A stretch of DNA of 33,760 bases, taken from positions 1 to 33,760 of the forward strand of contig NZ_LZLQ01000081.1 of NCBI RefSeq assembly GCF_001673315.1. The letters run 5' to 3'. This document shows, one piece after another, positions 23,966-32,852 of the stretch; the first letter of the stretch is position 1, and every line of letters starts with the position of its first letter. The notes below the pieces were generated by a model, which had not been told where the DNA came from, ran no database searches, and saw only the letters and a list, made by a program, of their open reading frames with translations. This DNA is from Mycobacterium asiaticum. Lineage in GTDB: Bacteria > Actinomycetota > Actinomycetes > Mycobacteriales > Mycobacteriaceae. Both the position numbers and the translations under genes were made by a program.

Positions 23966-25181
23966 ACCGCTGCAGGAACGGCGTCATCCTGCGCAGGTAG
24001 TCCAACTGGCTCACGTGCATCACGTGGCTGCCGGGGAACCAGTGCAGCGCACACCGATCCCAGTGTTCCCACAGCGCCACCGCATGTTCCGGCGGTGCCA
24101 TTCGATCGCCCAGACCGGTGATGATCATCCTGCGGTTTCTGGGCAGCAGCGGCCGGTAGTTCAGCGGACCGTGATAAGCCAGGCCGGCTTCCAATTCCGC
24201 CCCACCGATCCCCGTCATCCGCATGCCCAGCTTGATCAGTGTGCTGGCCGGAAACCACTCGCCGAACAGCTTGCCGGGGATGACGACCGGGCAATTGGGG
24301 ATGACCGCCTCGAGCCGGTCGTCTACCGACGTCACCAGCGCCGAGGTGTAACCACCCAATGACAGGCCGGTGAGCGCGACCCGCTCGACACCGGTGCCGT
24401 ACAGGTAGTCCAGCACGGAACGAAAGTCGTGCACCGCCTGCGCCATCGCTTCGGCGAATCCGCTCATCCCGTTGGCGAAGAAGCCGAAACCACTGAACGG
24501 CGAATGCTTTTCGGCCCTTTTGCCGTGAAACGGCAACGTGTACAGCAAGACGTCGTAGCCAGACCGGTAGTACCACGGCAGGGAGAAGAACAACCCGTTG
24601 AACAGATAGGACGATCCCATAAAGCCGTGAATCACGCACAACGTCGGCCGAGGTCCGTCCTCGTGTCGCCAATGTTGGGCCCGCACAACATTGTTGGTCT
24701 CAAACGAGCTCCACTTCCGGCGCATCGCGGGGTTGATCGCGCGGAAACTGCTGGGGAACGAGATGTTGTCGACGACACCGCGCGCGACCCATTCCGCGAC
24801 CGGGCTGGCCTGCCGCGAGACGATCTTCGGTGCTTGCGTCGGGGCCGGGAACGACTTGCGGGAATCGTGCTCGGCCCCGAGTTCGGCATAGAACTCCAGC
24901 TTGCCCCGCTCGCCGCGGGAATCGGACCGGCACAGGTTGGCGCCGAGGAAGACCGGAGCCACGGTCGTGGCCAGCAGCGACGAGGCCGTGGTGCGCAGCG
25001 CGAGGTCGCCGACCGCCGAGGCGTCCACCACCACCCGCTGGCGTGCCGACAGGGCGGAGCGCGGGGGCAACCCCTCGCCGCCGGCGTCGGCACCGGGCAC
25101 GTCGGGAATGAGAACCGGCGGATTGATGGGATCGGCCTCAGGCGCTGGCGGGTCGGATATCCCCGAAATCTCAGACATCAT
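23952..25181 (-). CDS. Alpha/beta-hydrolase family protein (Rv0293c-like)
   Basis: About 409 residues. The C-terminal half is an alpha/beta hydrolase: PTLCVIHGFMGSSYLFNG, then the nucleophile elbow GLSLGG with Ser274 by this start, and a C-terminal GSHVMH with the likely catalytic His. The N-terminal 170 residues are less conserved and of unknown role. The open frame extends back to 25472 across the tam promoter, so a start at the ATG pair 25181/25178 (MMSEISG) is preferred, with GGAG about 13 nt upstream; 25202 is an alternative. It is convergent with eccE3 and divergent from tam. A substrate cannot be named. It is a constant neighbour of ESX-3 in the synteny I recall, but a secretion role is not shown. 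Confidence 0.78.
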   Translation of the reverse strand: MMSEISGISDPPAPEADPINPPVLIPDVPGADAGGEGLPPRSALSARQRVVVDASAVGDLALRTTASSLLATTVAPVFLGANLCRSDSRGERGKLEFYAELGAEHDSRKSFPAPTQAPKIVSRQASPVAEWVARGVVDNISFPSSFRAINPAMRRKWSSFETNNVVRAQHWRHEDGPRPTLCVIHGFMGSSYLFNGLFFSLPWYYRSGYDVLLYTLPFHGKRAEKHSPFSGFGFFANGMSGFAEAMAQAVHDFRSVLDYLYGTGVERVALTGLSLGGYTSALVTSVDDRLEAVIPNCPVVIPGKLFGEWFPASTLIKLGMRMTGIGGAELEAGLAYHGPLNYRPLLPRNRRMIITGLGDRMAPPEHAVALWEHWDRCALHWFPGSHVMHVSQLDYLRRMTPFLQRFMFE

Positions 25182-25346
25182 CAAAAATGGTAGCTCCCGC
25201 ATCTCGCCACATACCGACTTTTTCGACAGCATCGTCAATAATTTCTGACCCCTTGCCTGCCCATCGGTGCCCGTCCGGTAATACGGTTTGTCTAGAGACA
25301 CCCGACAGACCCAAACTTTGCGCAGGTGTCGATCAGGAGGACCGAT

Positions 25347-26132
25347 ATGTGGGATCCCAACGTCTACCTGGCCTTCGCGGATCACCGCAGCCGTCCGTTC
25401 TACGACTTGTTGTCCCGGGTCGGCGCGGACCGGGCGCGCCGGGTGGTCGATCTCGGTTGCGGACCCGGCCACCTGACCCGCTACCTCTCCAAACGCTGGC
25501 CCGGGGCGGTGATCGAGGCGCTCGACAGCTCACCGGAGATGGTCGCGGCCGCGCGTGAGCGCGGCATCGACGCCGCAACCGGCGACCTGCGTAACTGGAA
25601 GCCCCAGCCCGACACCGACGTGGTGGTGAGCAACGCGGCTCTGCACTGGGTGCCCGAACACTCTGACCTGCTGGTCAAGTGGGTCGGCCAGCTACCCGAC
25701 CAGTCCTGGATCGCGGTGCAGATCCCGGGCAACTTCGAGACCCCGTCGCACGCCGCGGTGCGGGCGCTGGCGCGGCGCGAGCCGTACGCAAAGATCATGC
25801 GCGACATACCGTTTCGGGTGGGCGCGGTGGTCCAGCCGCCCATCCACTACGCCGATCTGCTGCTGGATGCCGGGTGCCGGGTCGATGCCTGGGAAACGAC
25901 GTACCTGCACCAGTTGACCGGTGAGCACCCCGTGCTGGAGTGGATCACCGGCACCGCCCTGGTGCCGGTGCAGGAACGCCTCGACGACGACGGCTGGGAG
26001 CAGTTCCGTGCCGAGCTCATCCCGCTACTCGACGACGCGTACCCTCGCCGGCCGGATGGCACGACGATCTTCCCGTTCCGGCGGGTGTTCATCGTGGCCC
26101 AGGTCGGCGGGGCTCGCCGCTCAGCTGGTTAG
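25347..26132 (+). CDS. tam: Trans-aconitate 2-methyltransferase
   Basis: A 261-residue SAM-dependent methyltransferase very close to remembered Rv0294 (Tam). Motif I is VVDLGCGPG (33-41), followed by [28 protein letters not shown] and the family stretch [19 protein letters not shown]. Tam methylates trans-aconitate, an inhibitor of aconitase formed spontaneously from cis-aconitate, to its monomethyl ester in the cytosol. The ATG at 25347 has AGGAGG (25335-25340) 6 nt upstream, so the TTG-type extension to 25326 is rejected. It overlaps the convergent sulfatase gene by 12 bp. Confidence 0.92.
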   Translation: MWDPNVYLAFADHRSRPFYDLLSRVGADRARRVVDLGCGPGHLTRYLSKRWPGAVIEALDSSPEMVAAARERGIDAATGDLRNWKPQPDTDVVVSNAALHWVPEHSDLLVKWVGQLPDQSWIAVQIPGNFETPSHAAVRALARREPYAKIMRDIPFRVGAVVQPPIHYADLLLDAGCRVDAWETTYLHQLTGEHPVLEWITGTALVPVQERLDDDGWEQFRAELIPLLDDAYPRRPDGTTIFPFRRVFIVAQVGGARRSAG

Positions 26133-27527
26133 ACCGGGCTCGACCTCGTCCTCGATGCCGCGGTCGACGGCGATGGCCGACCTGCTGGTCGGCGCGGTGC
26201 GGTGGATCTGCAGATACGTCTCGGTATAGCGCTCGGCGATGCGGGTACCGGCGAAATCCGACGGGATAACATCGCCGGTGCGCTGGCGCCAATCGTGAAG
26301 GCGGACAGCAAGATCCGCCGCTATGGTCTCGGTGTCCCGGCCGGGCACCCCGGTCAGTAGATTGGTGGTCTCGCTGGGATCGGTGCGCAGATCGTAAAGC
26401 TCGCGTTCGGGCCGCGGGGCCTGCACGGACGCGGCGACGGCCAGGCCGGACGGGCTCTCCTCGATGTCCCAGGGCAGATCCAACAGCGGCCGCGGTACGT
26501 AGTTTTCGATGTAGCTGTATTCCTTGGTTCGGATAGCCCGGATCGGATCGAAGGAGTCGTGATAGGTCTTCGTGGTGTACACGTGCTCGCGTACCGAATC
26601 ACCTGGATTCTCCGACCGCAGCGCCTGCGCATGCGAGATGCCCTGGACGTCGCCGGGCACCTCGAGGCCCAGCAGGCCCAGCAGCGTCGGCACCAAGTCG
26701 ACACCGCTGAACAACTCGTCGTAGACGCGCGGTGCCAGCCCCAGCCGGGCGGGCGGGCGGATGATCAGCGCTATCCCGGTGCCGGCGTCGTACAGGGTCG
26801 ATTTGGCACGGGGGAACGCCGGACCGTGGTCGGTGAAGAACACCACCCAGGTGTCGTCGTCCAGCCCCGTCGCCGAAAGCGTGTCCAGGATCCGGCCGAC
26901 CGCCGCGTCCGCGGTGGCGATGGATCCGTAGAAGTCGGCGAGGTCCTGGCGTACTTCTGGCGTGTCGGGCAGGTAATCCGGCAGGTCCACGGCTGCGCTG
27001 TCGGCAGGTTCGTAGCGGTCGTGGGGGTAGGGCCGATGGGTCTCGAAGAACCCGGCCGTCAACAGGAAGGGTTGGCCGGACAAGTTCGCGACGCTGTGCC
27101 GCAGCCAGTCTTCGACCTTCTCCACCACGTATTCGCAGTAGGAGTTCGACACGTCGAATTCGTCGAAGCCCAGCCGCTTGGGATAAGAGGTCTCGTGTTG
27201 CATGCCGAAAAGCGCTGAGTACCAACCGGCGTCGGACAGCAGCTGGGGCAGCGTGCGGACGTCGGTGCGGTACTCCCAGCCGTGGTGGGCAAGTCCCACC
27301 AGCCCGTTGCTCTGCGGATAGCGTCCGGTGAACAGCGATCCCCGAGAGGGCGAACACAGCGGCGCGGTGGCGTGGGCGCTGGTGAACAGGACGCTTTCGG
27401 CCGCTAACCGGTCCAACCGCGGGCTCGATACGTCGGGGTGGCCGTAAGCGCCGAGATAGCGCCCCAGGTCGTGCCAGTGCACCAGCAGGACATTCTGTGC
27501 GGCTTGCCTTGAGCCGTCATCGGTCAA
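26121..27527 (-). CDS. Sulfatase family protein (Rv0296c-like)
   Basis: A 468-residue alkaline-phosphatase-superfamily sulfatase. The signature [12 protein letters not shown] places the formylglycine-forming cysteine at 58. Metal-site residues are visible in [11 protein letters not shown] and in [11 protein letters not shown]. No signal peptide is seen, suggesting a cytosolic enzyme hydrolysing a sulfate ester; a sulfatase-modifying enzyme would be needed elsewhere in the genome. The start is a TTG sharing bases with the stop of the BluB-like gene (TTGA), with GAGG upstream; the nearby ATG is out of frame. In M. tuberculosis I recall a sulfotransferase gene (Rv0295c) between tam and this sulfatase; here none is present and tam and sulfatase overlap tail to tail. 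Confidence 0.9.
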   Translation of the reverse strand: MTDDGSRQAAQNVLLVHWHDLGRYLGAYGHPDVSSPRLDRLAAESVLFTSAHATAPLCSPSRGSLFTGRYPQSNGLVGLAHHGWEYRTDVRTLPQLLSDAGWYSALFGMQHETSYPKRLGFDEFDVSNSYCEYVVEKVEDWLRHSVANLSGQPFLLTAGFFETHRPYPHDRYEPADSAAVDLPDYLPDTPEVRQDLADFYGSIATADAAVGRILDTLSATGLDDDTWVVFFTDHGPAFPRAKSTLYDAGTGIALIIRPPARLGLAPRVYDELFSGVDLVPTLLGLLGLEVPGDVQGISHAQALRSENPGDSVREHVYTTKTYHDSFDPIRAIRTKEYSYIENYVPRPLLDLPWDIEESPSGLAVAASVQAPRPERELYDLRTDPSETTNLLTGVPGRDTETIAADLAVRLHDWRQRTGDVIPSDFAGTRIAERYTETYLQIHRTAPTSRSAIAVDRGIEDEVEPGLTS

Positions 27528-28195
27528 AGTTCGTCACCTCTCTCGTTCGCCGGTTGCCACTGGTTCTCCCAAACGAACTCCGGCAACGGTCGTGCCGAGG
27601 TCCAGCCGTCCAATTCCAGTGCGGGCCGGTCGGGAAACTCCGGGACCGGACCCAGGCACACTATGGCCACCGGCTCGGCGTCATTCGGCATCCCCAGTAA
27701 CGCCGCCAGCCGGCGCGGATCGAACAACGACACCCACCCCACCCCGAGGCCCTCGCAGCGCGCGGCCAGCCACAGGTTCTGGATGGCACACGACACCGAC
27801 GCCAGGTCCATCTGCGGAAGGGTGCGCCGGCCGAAAACGTGTGGCTCGCGGTGCTCGCACAACGCCACGACCAGTAGTTCGGCGCACTCCAGAATTCCCT
27901 CGACCTTCAATGCCAGAAACTCCGCCTCGCGCGGACCCAGGGCCGCACCCGTGAGTGCGCGTTCCTCGTCGACAAGGGCGTGGATGCGTTGCCGAAGGCG
28001 ACCGTCGGTGATCCGGATGAAGCGCCAGGGCTGCATCAGGCCCACGCTGGGCGCGGCGTGTGCGGCCTGCAGCAGGCGGGTCAGCACCTCTTCGGGCACG
28101 TGAGCGCCCGGTACGAAGCGGCGCATATCCCGCCGCTCGGCGATCGCGCGATACACCGCGCGCCGTTCCGGCGCCGTGAATGCGTAATCGGTCAC
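27524..28195 (-). CDS. BluB-like nitroreductase-fold flavoprotein (Rv0306-like)
   Basis: A 223-residue member of the nitroreductase superfamily resembling BluB: it starts with AIAERRDMRRFVPG, then AAPSVGLMQPWRFIRI and LWLAARCEGLGVGWVSLFDP. BluB converts reduced FMN and oxygen to 5,6-dimethylbenzimidazole, the lower ligand of vitamin B12. Whether this protein does so or is a related oxidoreductase cannot be settled from sequence alone. It is the first gene of a two-gene unit with the sulfatase, whose start overlaps its stop. It lies just downstream of the small conserved gene, 25 bp away on the same strand. In M. tuberculosis I recall the corresponding gene about ten genes away from the sulfatase, so this arrangement reflects absence of intervening genes. 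Confidence 0.82.
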   Translation of the reverse strand: MTDYAFTAPERRAVYRAIAERRDMRRFVPGAHVPEEVLTRLLQAAHAAPSVGLMQPWRFIRITDGRLRQRIHALVDEERALTGAALGPREAEFLALKVEGILECAELLVVALCEHREPHVFGRRTLPQMDLASVSCAIQNLWLAARCEGLGVGWVSLFDPRRLAALLGMPNDAEPVAIVCLGPVPEFPDRPALELDGWTSARPLPEFVWENQWQPANERGDEL

Positions 28196-28219
28196 CGGGC
28201 CATCGTAGGAACGTGGCCG

Positions 28220-28702
28220 TCACGGACTGTAGGTGACGCCCACCGCCCGGAAAACGTACTCCGCCGGCACATCGAAGGAGAGCGTCCGCCGCGGCAGCTT
28301 GGCCAGCACATCCTCGCTGATCGCGTCCTTGAAATGCATCGAGAGGTGGCCGCGGAACCGCGCGTCGACGGCGGCGGTGTCGAGGTCGAGTTGCAGTCCG
28401 GTCGCCGAAAGCTGCGCGGTCGCGGCGCCCCCGTCCGCCTGGTCCCAGCGCACGTCCACCGCGCGGCCGGCCAGCTTGGGCACCACCGACAGCGTCGCCA
28501 GCACGCGCTGCGAGGTCAAGGCCAGGCAACCCACGTAACTGGCGATCGTGCCCTGCGACCGCAGGCCCGGGATCGACCCGCTGAACTTTCTGGTGACCGC
28601 GACGTACTCGGCGAGGTGAATCAGTCCCTCGGCGTCGACCTGAGCGTGCAGATCGTCGGGCAACTTGCCGACGCCGAACAACCTCCGAAGAATCACCGCC
28701 AT
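28220..28702 (-). CDS. Conserved hypothetical protein (Rv0307c-like)
   Basis: A 160-residue protein starting MAVILRRLFGVGKLPDDLHA. No catalytic motif or membrane segment is recognised. The sequence has alternating beta-strand character in the middle (GTIASYVGCLALTSQRVLAT), and the family has no known function that I can name. It lies 25 bp upstream of the BluB-like gene on the same strand, so the three minus-strand genes may form one transcript. It is divergent from the PAP2 gene across 58 bp. Confidence 0.75.
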   Translation of the reverse strand: MAVILRRLFGVGKLPDDLHAQVDAEGLIHLAEYVAVTRKFSGSIPGLRSQGTIASYVGCLALTSQRVLATLSVVPKLAGRAVDVRWDQADGGAATAQLSATGLQLDLDTAAVDARFRGHLSMHFKDAISEDVLAKLPRRTLSFDVPAEYVFRAVGVTYSP

Positions 28703-28760
28703 GACGCCAGTATGGGGTGGTTTCCGGGCGGGCGCACCGACACTGGTATCGATTTAGCCC

Positions 28761-29441
28761 GTGACCGGCCCCCGCAGTGCCCTTCGAGGCACACCTGCCG
28801 CCTGGCTGGCGCTCGCGGCGCTCGTGCTCTACGCCGCGCTGTGGGTGGGGCACCGGCAGGAGTGGGGCTGGCTGGCAACGATGGACTGGGCCTTGTTGAA
28901 CCCAGCGCACGACATCGGGGTCAAGCATCCCGGCTGGGTCCGATTCTGGGTGGCCGTGTCGTTTGCGCTGGGCCCGGTGCCGCTGCGCATAGTGGGTTTT
29001 CTGCTGGCCGTGGTCCTGCTGGTGCGACAACGGGTGCGCATGGCACTGCTGCTGCTGGCTGCCGCGCCGCTCAACGGATTCCTCACCCTGGTGGCCAAGC
29101 AACTGGCCGGCCGGCCGCGACCGGCAACCGCACTGGTGTACGTGCAGGAGACCTCCTTTCCCTCCGGGCATGCGCTGCAGGCGATGGCCACCGTGCTGGC
29201 GTTGCTGACCTTGGTGCTGCCGATGCTGAGTAGCCGGCTGATTCGGGTCGTCGCGATCGCGGTCGGAGCGATGTGCGTGTTCACCGTCGGTGTAGCCCGA
29301 GTGGCGTTGAACGTGCACCACCCGTCGGATGTGATCGCCGGTTGGGCGTTGGGCTACGGGTATTTCCTGTTGTGCCTGTGGGTGATTCGGCCGACCCCGA
29401 TCGGGCCGGGGTCACGGCCCCGTGACCCAACCGGGTCTTAA
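28761..29441 (+). CDS. PAP2-family membrane phosphatase (Rv0308-like)
   Basis: A 226-residue membrane protein with about six hydrophobic segments and all three PAP2 signature motifs. These are KX6RP (Lys113 to Arg120-Pro121), PSGH (134-137) and a RX5HX3D variant (Arg180, His186, Asp190, with Ala before the Arg). Such enzymes remove phosphate from lipid phosphates such as phosphatidic acid, or from polyprenyl pyrophosphates during cell-wall cycles, at the outer face of the membrane. The GTG at 28761 is used; no strong ribosome-binding site is seen. It sits 43 bp upstream of a secreted YkuD-domain gene on the same strand, a pairing that fits envelope metabolism. Confidence 0.88.
   Translation: MTGPRSALRGTPAAWLALAALVLYAALWVGHRQEWGWLATMDWALLNPAHDIGVKHPGWVRFWVAVSFALGPVPLRIVGFLLAVVLLVRQRVRMALLLLAAAPLNGFLTLVAKQLAGRPRPATALVYVQETSFPSGHALQAMATVLALLTLVLPMLSSRLIRVVAIAVGAMCVFTVGVARVALNVHHPSDVIAGWALGYGYFLLCLWVIRPTPIGPGSRPRDPTGS
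29409..29428 (+). terminator. Strong hairpin in the last codons of the PAP2 gene
   Basis: GGGTCACGG (29409-29417) and CCGTGACCC (29420-29428) are perfect complements, giving an eight- to nine-pair GC-rich stem 11 bp before the stop codon. There is no T-run. It could attenuate readthrough or stabilise the 3' end. Confidence 0.4.
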
Positions 29442-29448
29442 GCTTTAC

Positions 29449-29478
29449 TTGACCCTCAGGTGCGGTGCGCCTGACCAT
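29449..29478 (+). promoter_or_regulatory. Possible promoter for a leaderless YkuD transcript
   Basis: TTGACC (29449-29454) and GACCAT (29473-29478) are 18 bp apart. They would start transcription at about the ATG at 29485. The gene has no ribosome-binding site, which fits leaderless translation, frequent in mycobacteria. The -10 match is weak. Confidence 0.3.
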
Positions 29479-29484
29479 TAGACG

Positions 29485-30162
29485 ATGCGCCGACAGGTAG
29501 CTCTACTGTGTGCTGTGGTGTGCGCCGCGGTGGCCGCGCTGTTCGCCGCGGCGCTGGCACCTGTGTCTGCACCGCAGGCCGCAGCCGCCGGAAATCCATG
29601 GTTCGCCAATTCGGTTGGCAATGCGACGCAAGTGGTTTCGGTTGTCTCCACCGGCGGGTCCAACGCGAAGATGGATATCTATCAGCGCACCGCCGCCGGT
29701 TGGCAGGCCCTCAAGACGGGGATACCCACCCACGTCGGCTCGGCGGGCATGGCTCCGCAGGCCAAGAGCGGTTACCCGGCCACCCCGATGGGCGTGTACA
29801 GCCTGGACTCCGCCTTCGGCACCGCGCCCAATCCGGGTGGGGGACTGCCGTATACACAAGTGGGACCGAATCACTGGTGGAGCGGTGACGACCACAGCCC
29901 GACCTTCAACTCCATGCAGGTGTGCCAGAAAGCCCAGTGCCCCTTCAGCACTGCCGACAGCGAGAACCTGCAGATTCCGCAGTACAAGCATTCGGTGGTG
30001 ATGGGCGTCAACAAGAACAAGGTGCCCGGTGGCGGCGCGGCGTTTTTCTTCCACACCACAGACGGCGGTCCCACCGCAGGCTGCGTGGCGATCGATGACG
30101 ACACGCTGGTGCAGATCATCCGCTGGCTGCGTCCCGGCGCAGTGATCGCGATCGCGAAGTAA
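29485..30162 (+). CDS. Exported YkuD-type L,D-transpeptidase-like protein (Rv0309-like)
   Basis: A 225-residue protein with an N-terminal signal peptide (about 1-35, cleavage likely near QAAAAG) and a YkuD-like domain. The catalytic region is FFFHTTDGG...TAGCVAI with His190 and Cys200. The Cys is embedded in TAGC rather than the common [ST]HGC, a variant of the motif. YkuD enzymes form 3-3 cross-links in peptidoglycan or attach proteins to it; this variant class may have another acyl-transfer role in the envelope. It follows the PAP2 gene on the same strand. No ribosome-binding site precedes the ATG. Confidence 0.82.
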   Translation: MRRQVALLCAVVCAAVAALFAAALAPVSAPQAAAAGNPWFANSVGNATQVVSVVSTGGSNAKMDIYQRTAAGWQALKTGIPTHVGSAGMAPQAKSGYPATPMGVYSLDSAFGTAPNPGGGLPYTQVGPNHWWSGDDHSPTFNSMQVCQKAQCPFSTADSENLQIPQYKHSVVMGVNKNKVPGGGAAFFFHTTDGGPTAGCVAIDDDTLVQIIRWLRPGAVIAIAK

Positions 30163-30169
30163 GTACCGC

Positions 30170-30658
30170 TCAGCCCGCTACGTCGGCCCGCGCACGGCCG
30201 GGCTTGACGTGGAACTTGAGGTCGGCCACCGACATCGTCGCCTCGTAGGTGCGGTCGTAGCCGGTGGCGCTGATCCGCCACCCGTCGGGCGTGCGCCGGT
30301 ACTGATCGCGGTAGAACGCCGCCCCGATCAGCATGAAATCGAACTCGGCCACGATGACCCGGTCCTGCAGGTACCAGATGCCCGACGCGGTGTCACCGGT
30401 GACGGTGATCTCCGGGTGTGTCACCCGGTGCTCGGTGACCACGCCGGGCCCCATCGCCGAACTCAGATACTCCACCAGGTCCTTGCGGTTGTCGAAGTGC
30501 AGTTCCTTGCCCAGCGAGGAGCCGTAAGCGCCGACGATGTCCTCGGTCATCGTGTCGGCGAATTCCTCCCAGTGCTTGGTGTCCATCGCCCGCAGGTAGC
30601 GGTACTTGACCTGTTTGATCGCTTCGACGTCGGCTACGGGGAACTCGGTAAGGGTCAC
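30170..30658 (-). CDS. SnoaL-like domain protein (Rv0310c-like)
   Basis: About 162 residues from a GTG at 30658, the size I recall for Rv0310c. The sequence is of the NTF2/SnoaL type: IKQVKYRYLRAMDTKHWEEF at the N terminus, then a beta-rich region with HRVTHPEITVTGDTASGIWY and FYRDQYRRTPDGWRISATGY. Such cone-shaped folds act as dehydratases, isomerases or ligand binders; no specific reaction can be given. The frame extends upstream to 30733, but those residues are Arg/Gly/Pro-rich and look non-coding. No clear ribosome-binding site supports either start. It is convergent with the YkuD gene, 7 bp apart, and divergent from the Hsp70-like gene. Confidence 0.78.
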   Translation of the reverse strand: MTLTEFPVADVEAIKQVKYRYLRAMDTKHWEEFADTMTEDIVGAYGSSLGKELHFDNRKDLVEYLSSAMGPGVVTEHRVTHPEITVTGDTASGIWYLQDRVIVAEFDFMLIGAAFYRDQYRRTPDGWRISATGYDRTYEATMSVADLKFHVKPGRARADVAG

Positions 30659-30872
30659 CAGGTCATTGCAGCACACAGCGGGTGCCGGCACGCCAGAGGG
30701 CCGACCGCGACGCGATCCACCCCGCCCTGTCAAGAGCGGCGGTCATACCTTTTCGGTGACGACACGGCATCGACCGTATACCAATGAGTTTGGGGCCGAG
30801 GCACATCCGATGCGCCCGTGGCATGGTTAACGCGCTGGCTACCGACCCGCTATCGACGAAAGTATCCGCTGT

Positions 30873-32852
30873 ATGTACGACCCGCTGGGGTTGTCGATCG
30901 GGACCATGAACTTGGTTGCGGCGGCTAACGGGAACTCCCCGGTTATCCGTCGCGCCGTGCTCACCCTGTATCCACACTGCGCCCCGAAACTTGGTGTCTA
31001 CGGTGAGAATTCAACACTCACCGAGTTCGGCGCGCTGATGAGTGGCTTCGTGGAACGTATTGGCGACTCCGTCGCGCTGGTCTCCCCGGACGGGTCAGCC
31101 CATGACCCCGACTTGCTGACGGTGGAGGCACTCGACGCGATGGTCGTCGCGGCCGGCGCTGACGCCAGTGCCGCCGAGATCGCGATTGCCGTTCCCGCGC
31201 ACTGGAAACCGGGCACCCTGCAGGCCCTGCGCAACGCTCTGCGAACGCACGTCGGCTTCGTCCGCAGCGGGATGGCGCCGCGACTGGTACCCGACGCCGT
31301 CGCGGCCATGGCTGCGATCAACGCGGAGACCGAGGTACCCGGCGACGGCGTGGTCGGCCTGATCGACTTCGGCGGCGCCGGCACCGATGTGACGCTGCTG
31401 GAGCGTAAGGGCGACTTCGAACCGATCACCGCGACAATGCGTTACGAGGATTTCTCGGGCAACCAGATCGACCAGGCCCTGTTGCTGCACGTCCTTGAAC
31501 TACTGGGGCAGGAGAACGTCGACCAGACCAGCACCGCCATGCTCTCTCAGCTCGGTGTGCTGCGAGAGCAGTGCCGGGAAGCCAAAGAGCGGTTGTCCAC
31601 CGACGCGGTCACCGAGTTGGCCGCGGAGCTGTCCGGACGCAGCATCGGCATCGAGCTGAGCCAGGAGAAGTTCAACGACCTGATCTCCGACCGGCTCACC
31701 GGGTTCATCTACGCCTTCGACGACATGTTGGCACGCAACAGCTCCAGCTTCGCCGATCTCGCCGCGGTGGTGACGGTAGGAGGCGGGGCCAGTATCCCGC
31801 TTGTCACCCAACGTCTTTCATTCCACACCCGGTTACCGGTGCTGACCGCGTCGGAACCCATGAGCGCCGCGGCCCGGGGTGCCCTGCTGCTGGCCAAGCG
31901 CGGGGGACTGGTCGATCTGCGGACCCGGACATCGATTGGCCTGATGGCGGCGGCAGCGTCTTCGGCAACTGGCGCGTCCGCTGGTACCAGCCTGATCGAC
32001 CTGCCGCCCGGCGACCTGCTGGTGATCGATCAGGACGCGATGACCGATCGCGAACTCGCCTGGTCACAAACCGAATTCCCCGAAGTGCTGACGCGCTTCG
32101 ACGGCGACTCGTACAACGAAGACGGTCCATGCTTCTCGATGCGGTTGAACGTGATCGATCCGCCCAAAGAGCCGCCGTGGCGCCGCATTCGGTTGTCGCA
32201 GGTGTTGATCGGCTTGTGTGCCACGGTGGCCATGACAGCGATCGGTGGGGTGGCGATCTCACTTACCGCCGTCGAGCAACGGCACACCCCGCACCAACCC
32301 GCGATCGTGCCCAGCGTCGCGCCGCAACCGACTTCCAGGCCACCCAGCCTGCTGCCGACCAGTCCGCCACCCGCCGCTCCGCTGCCGCCGCCCAGTGAGG
32401 CGCCGGCGCCACCCAGCGCTGCGGTCCCGACCAGCGTCGTGCCACCGCCGCCCCCGCCGGAGTCGACCCCGACGATGGCTCCGACCGTCACCACCACCAA
32501 GCCGGCTCCCGTGACCACCACGCCGCAGCCGACCGCCCCGTCGAACACCACTCCGCTCACGCACCCACCGACTAACCCACCGACCGCCCCACCGACCAAC
32601 CCACCGAACACAGGGGAACCGCCGAGCGCGGCAGAGGCGCCAAGCGCGGCAGAGGCGCCAAGCGCGGCGGAGGCGCCGACCACCACTGAGCCGACGGTGA
32701 AGATGACCACCCAGTGGTTGCAGATACCGCTGTTGCCGGTCCCTATCCCGATCCAGGTGCCGCAGAACCAGGTTCCGAATCAGCTACCGCAGAACCAGAT
32801 ACGGCAGGATCCCGGCCCGCAGAACCCCTTCCAGAATCCCGGCGGCTACTAA
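30873..32852 (+). CDS. Hsp70/actin-like membrane protein with Pro/Thr-rich C-terminal domain (Rv0312-like)
   Basis: A 659-residue protein. Residues about 1-340 have the actin/Hsp70 ATPase fold signatures: LGLSIGTMNLVAA (phosphate 1), VVGLIDFGGAGTDVTLLE (phosphate 2) and VVTVGGGASIPLVTQRL (adenosine). A cytosolic linker leads to one transmembrane helix at about 444-466. A long Pro/Thr/Ser-rich tail follows, presumably outside the membrane, and ends in Gln/Asn/Pro-rich repeats. This matches what I recall of Rv0312, described as a proline- and threonine-rich protein. An inside ATPase joined to an outside flexible stalk suggests a wall-sensing or scaffolding role; that is inference. The ATG at 30873 has only a weak upstream purine run. 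Confidence 0.85.
   Translation: MYDPLGLSIGTMNLVAAANGNSPVIRRAVLTLYPHCAPKLGVYGENSTLTEFGALMSGFVERIGDSVALVSPDGSAHDPDLLTVEALDAMVVAAGADASAAEIAIAVPAHWKPGTLQALRNALRTHVGFVRSGMAPRLVPDAVAAMAAINAETEVPGDGVVGLIDFGGAGTDVTLLERKGDFEPITATMRYEDFSGNQIDQALLLHVLELLGQENVDQTSTAMLSQLGVLREQCREAKERLSTDAVTELAAELSGRSIGIELSQEKFNDLISDRLTGFIYAFDDMLARNSSSFADLAAVVTVGGGASIPLVTQRLSFHTRLPVLTASEPMSAAARGALLLAKRGGLVDLRTRTSIGLMAAAASSATGASAGTSLIDLPPGDLLVIDQDAMTDRELAWSQTEFPEVLTRFDGDSYNEDGPCFSMRLNVIDPPKEPPWRRIRLSQVLIGLCATVAMTAIGGVAISLTAVEQRHTPHQPAIVPSVAPQPTSRPPSLLPTSPPPAAPLPPPSEAPAPPSAAVPTSVVPPPPPPESTPTMAPTVTTTKPAPVTTTPQPTAPSNTTPLTHPPTNPPTAPPTNPPNTGEPPSAAEAPSAAEAPSAAEAPTTTEPTVKMTTQWLQIPLLPVPIPIQVPQNQVPNQLPQNQIRQDPGPQNPFQNPGGY
32622..32675 (+). 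repeat. Three-copy 18-bp in-frame repeat (PSAAEA) in the Pro-rich tail
   Basis: Three tandem 18-bp units at 32622, 32640 and 32658 encode PSAAEA three times (residues 584-601) and differ by only a few bases. Such near-identical tandem units are likely to vary in number between strains by slippage. Confidence 0.85.

Noticed and set aside
25291..25302. TGTCT-AG-AGACA dyad upstream of tam as a regulator site
   Set aside because: The arms are only 5 bp and no matching regulator gene or second copy is seen nearby.
25182..25472. N-terminal extension of the Rv0293c-like hydrolase
   Set aside because: It would cross the tam promoter and ribosome-binding site and overlap tam coding sequence; the residues look non-coding.
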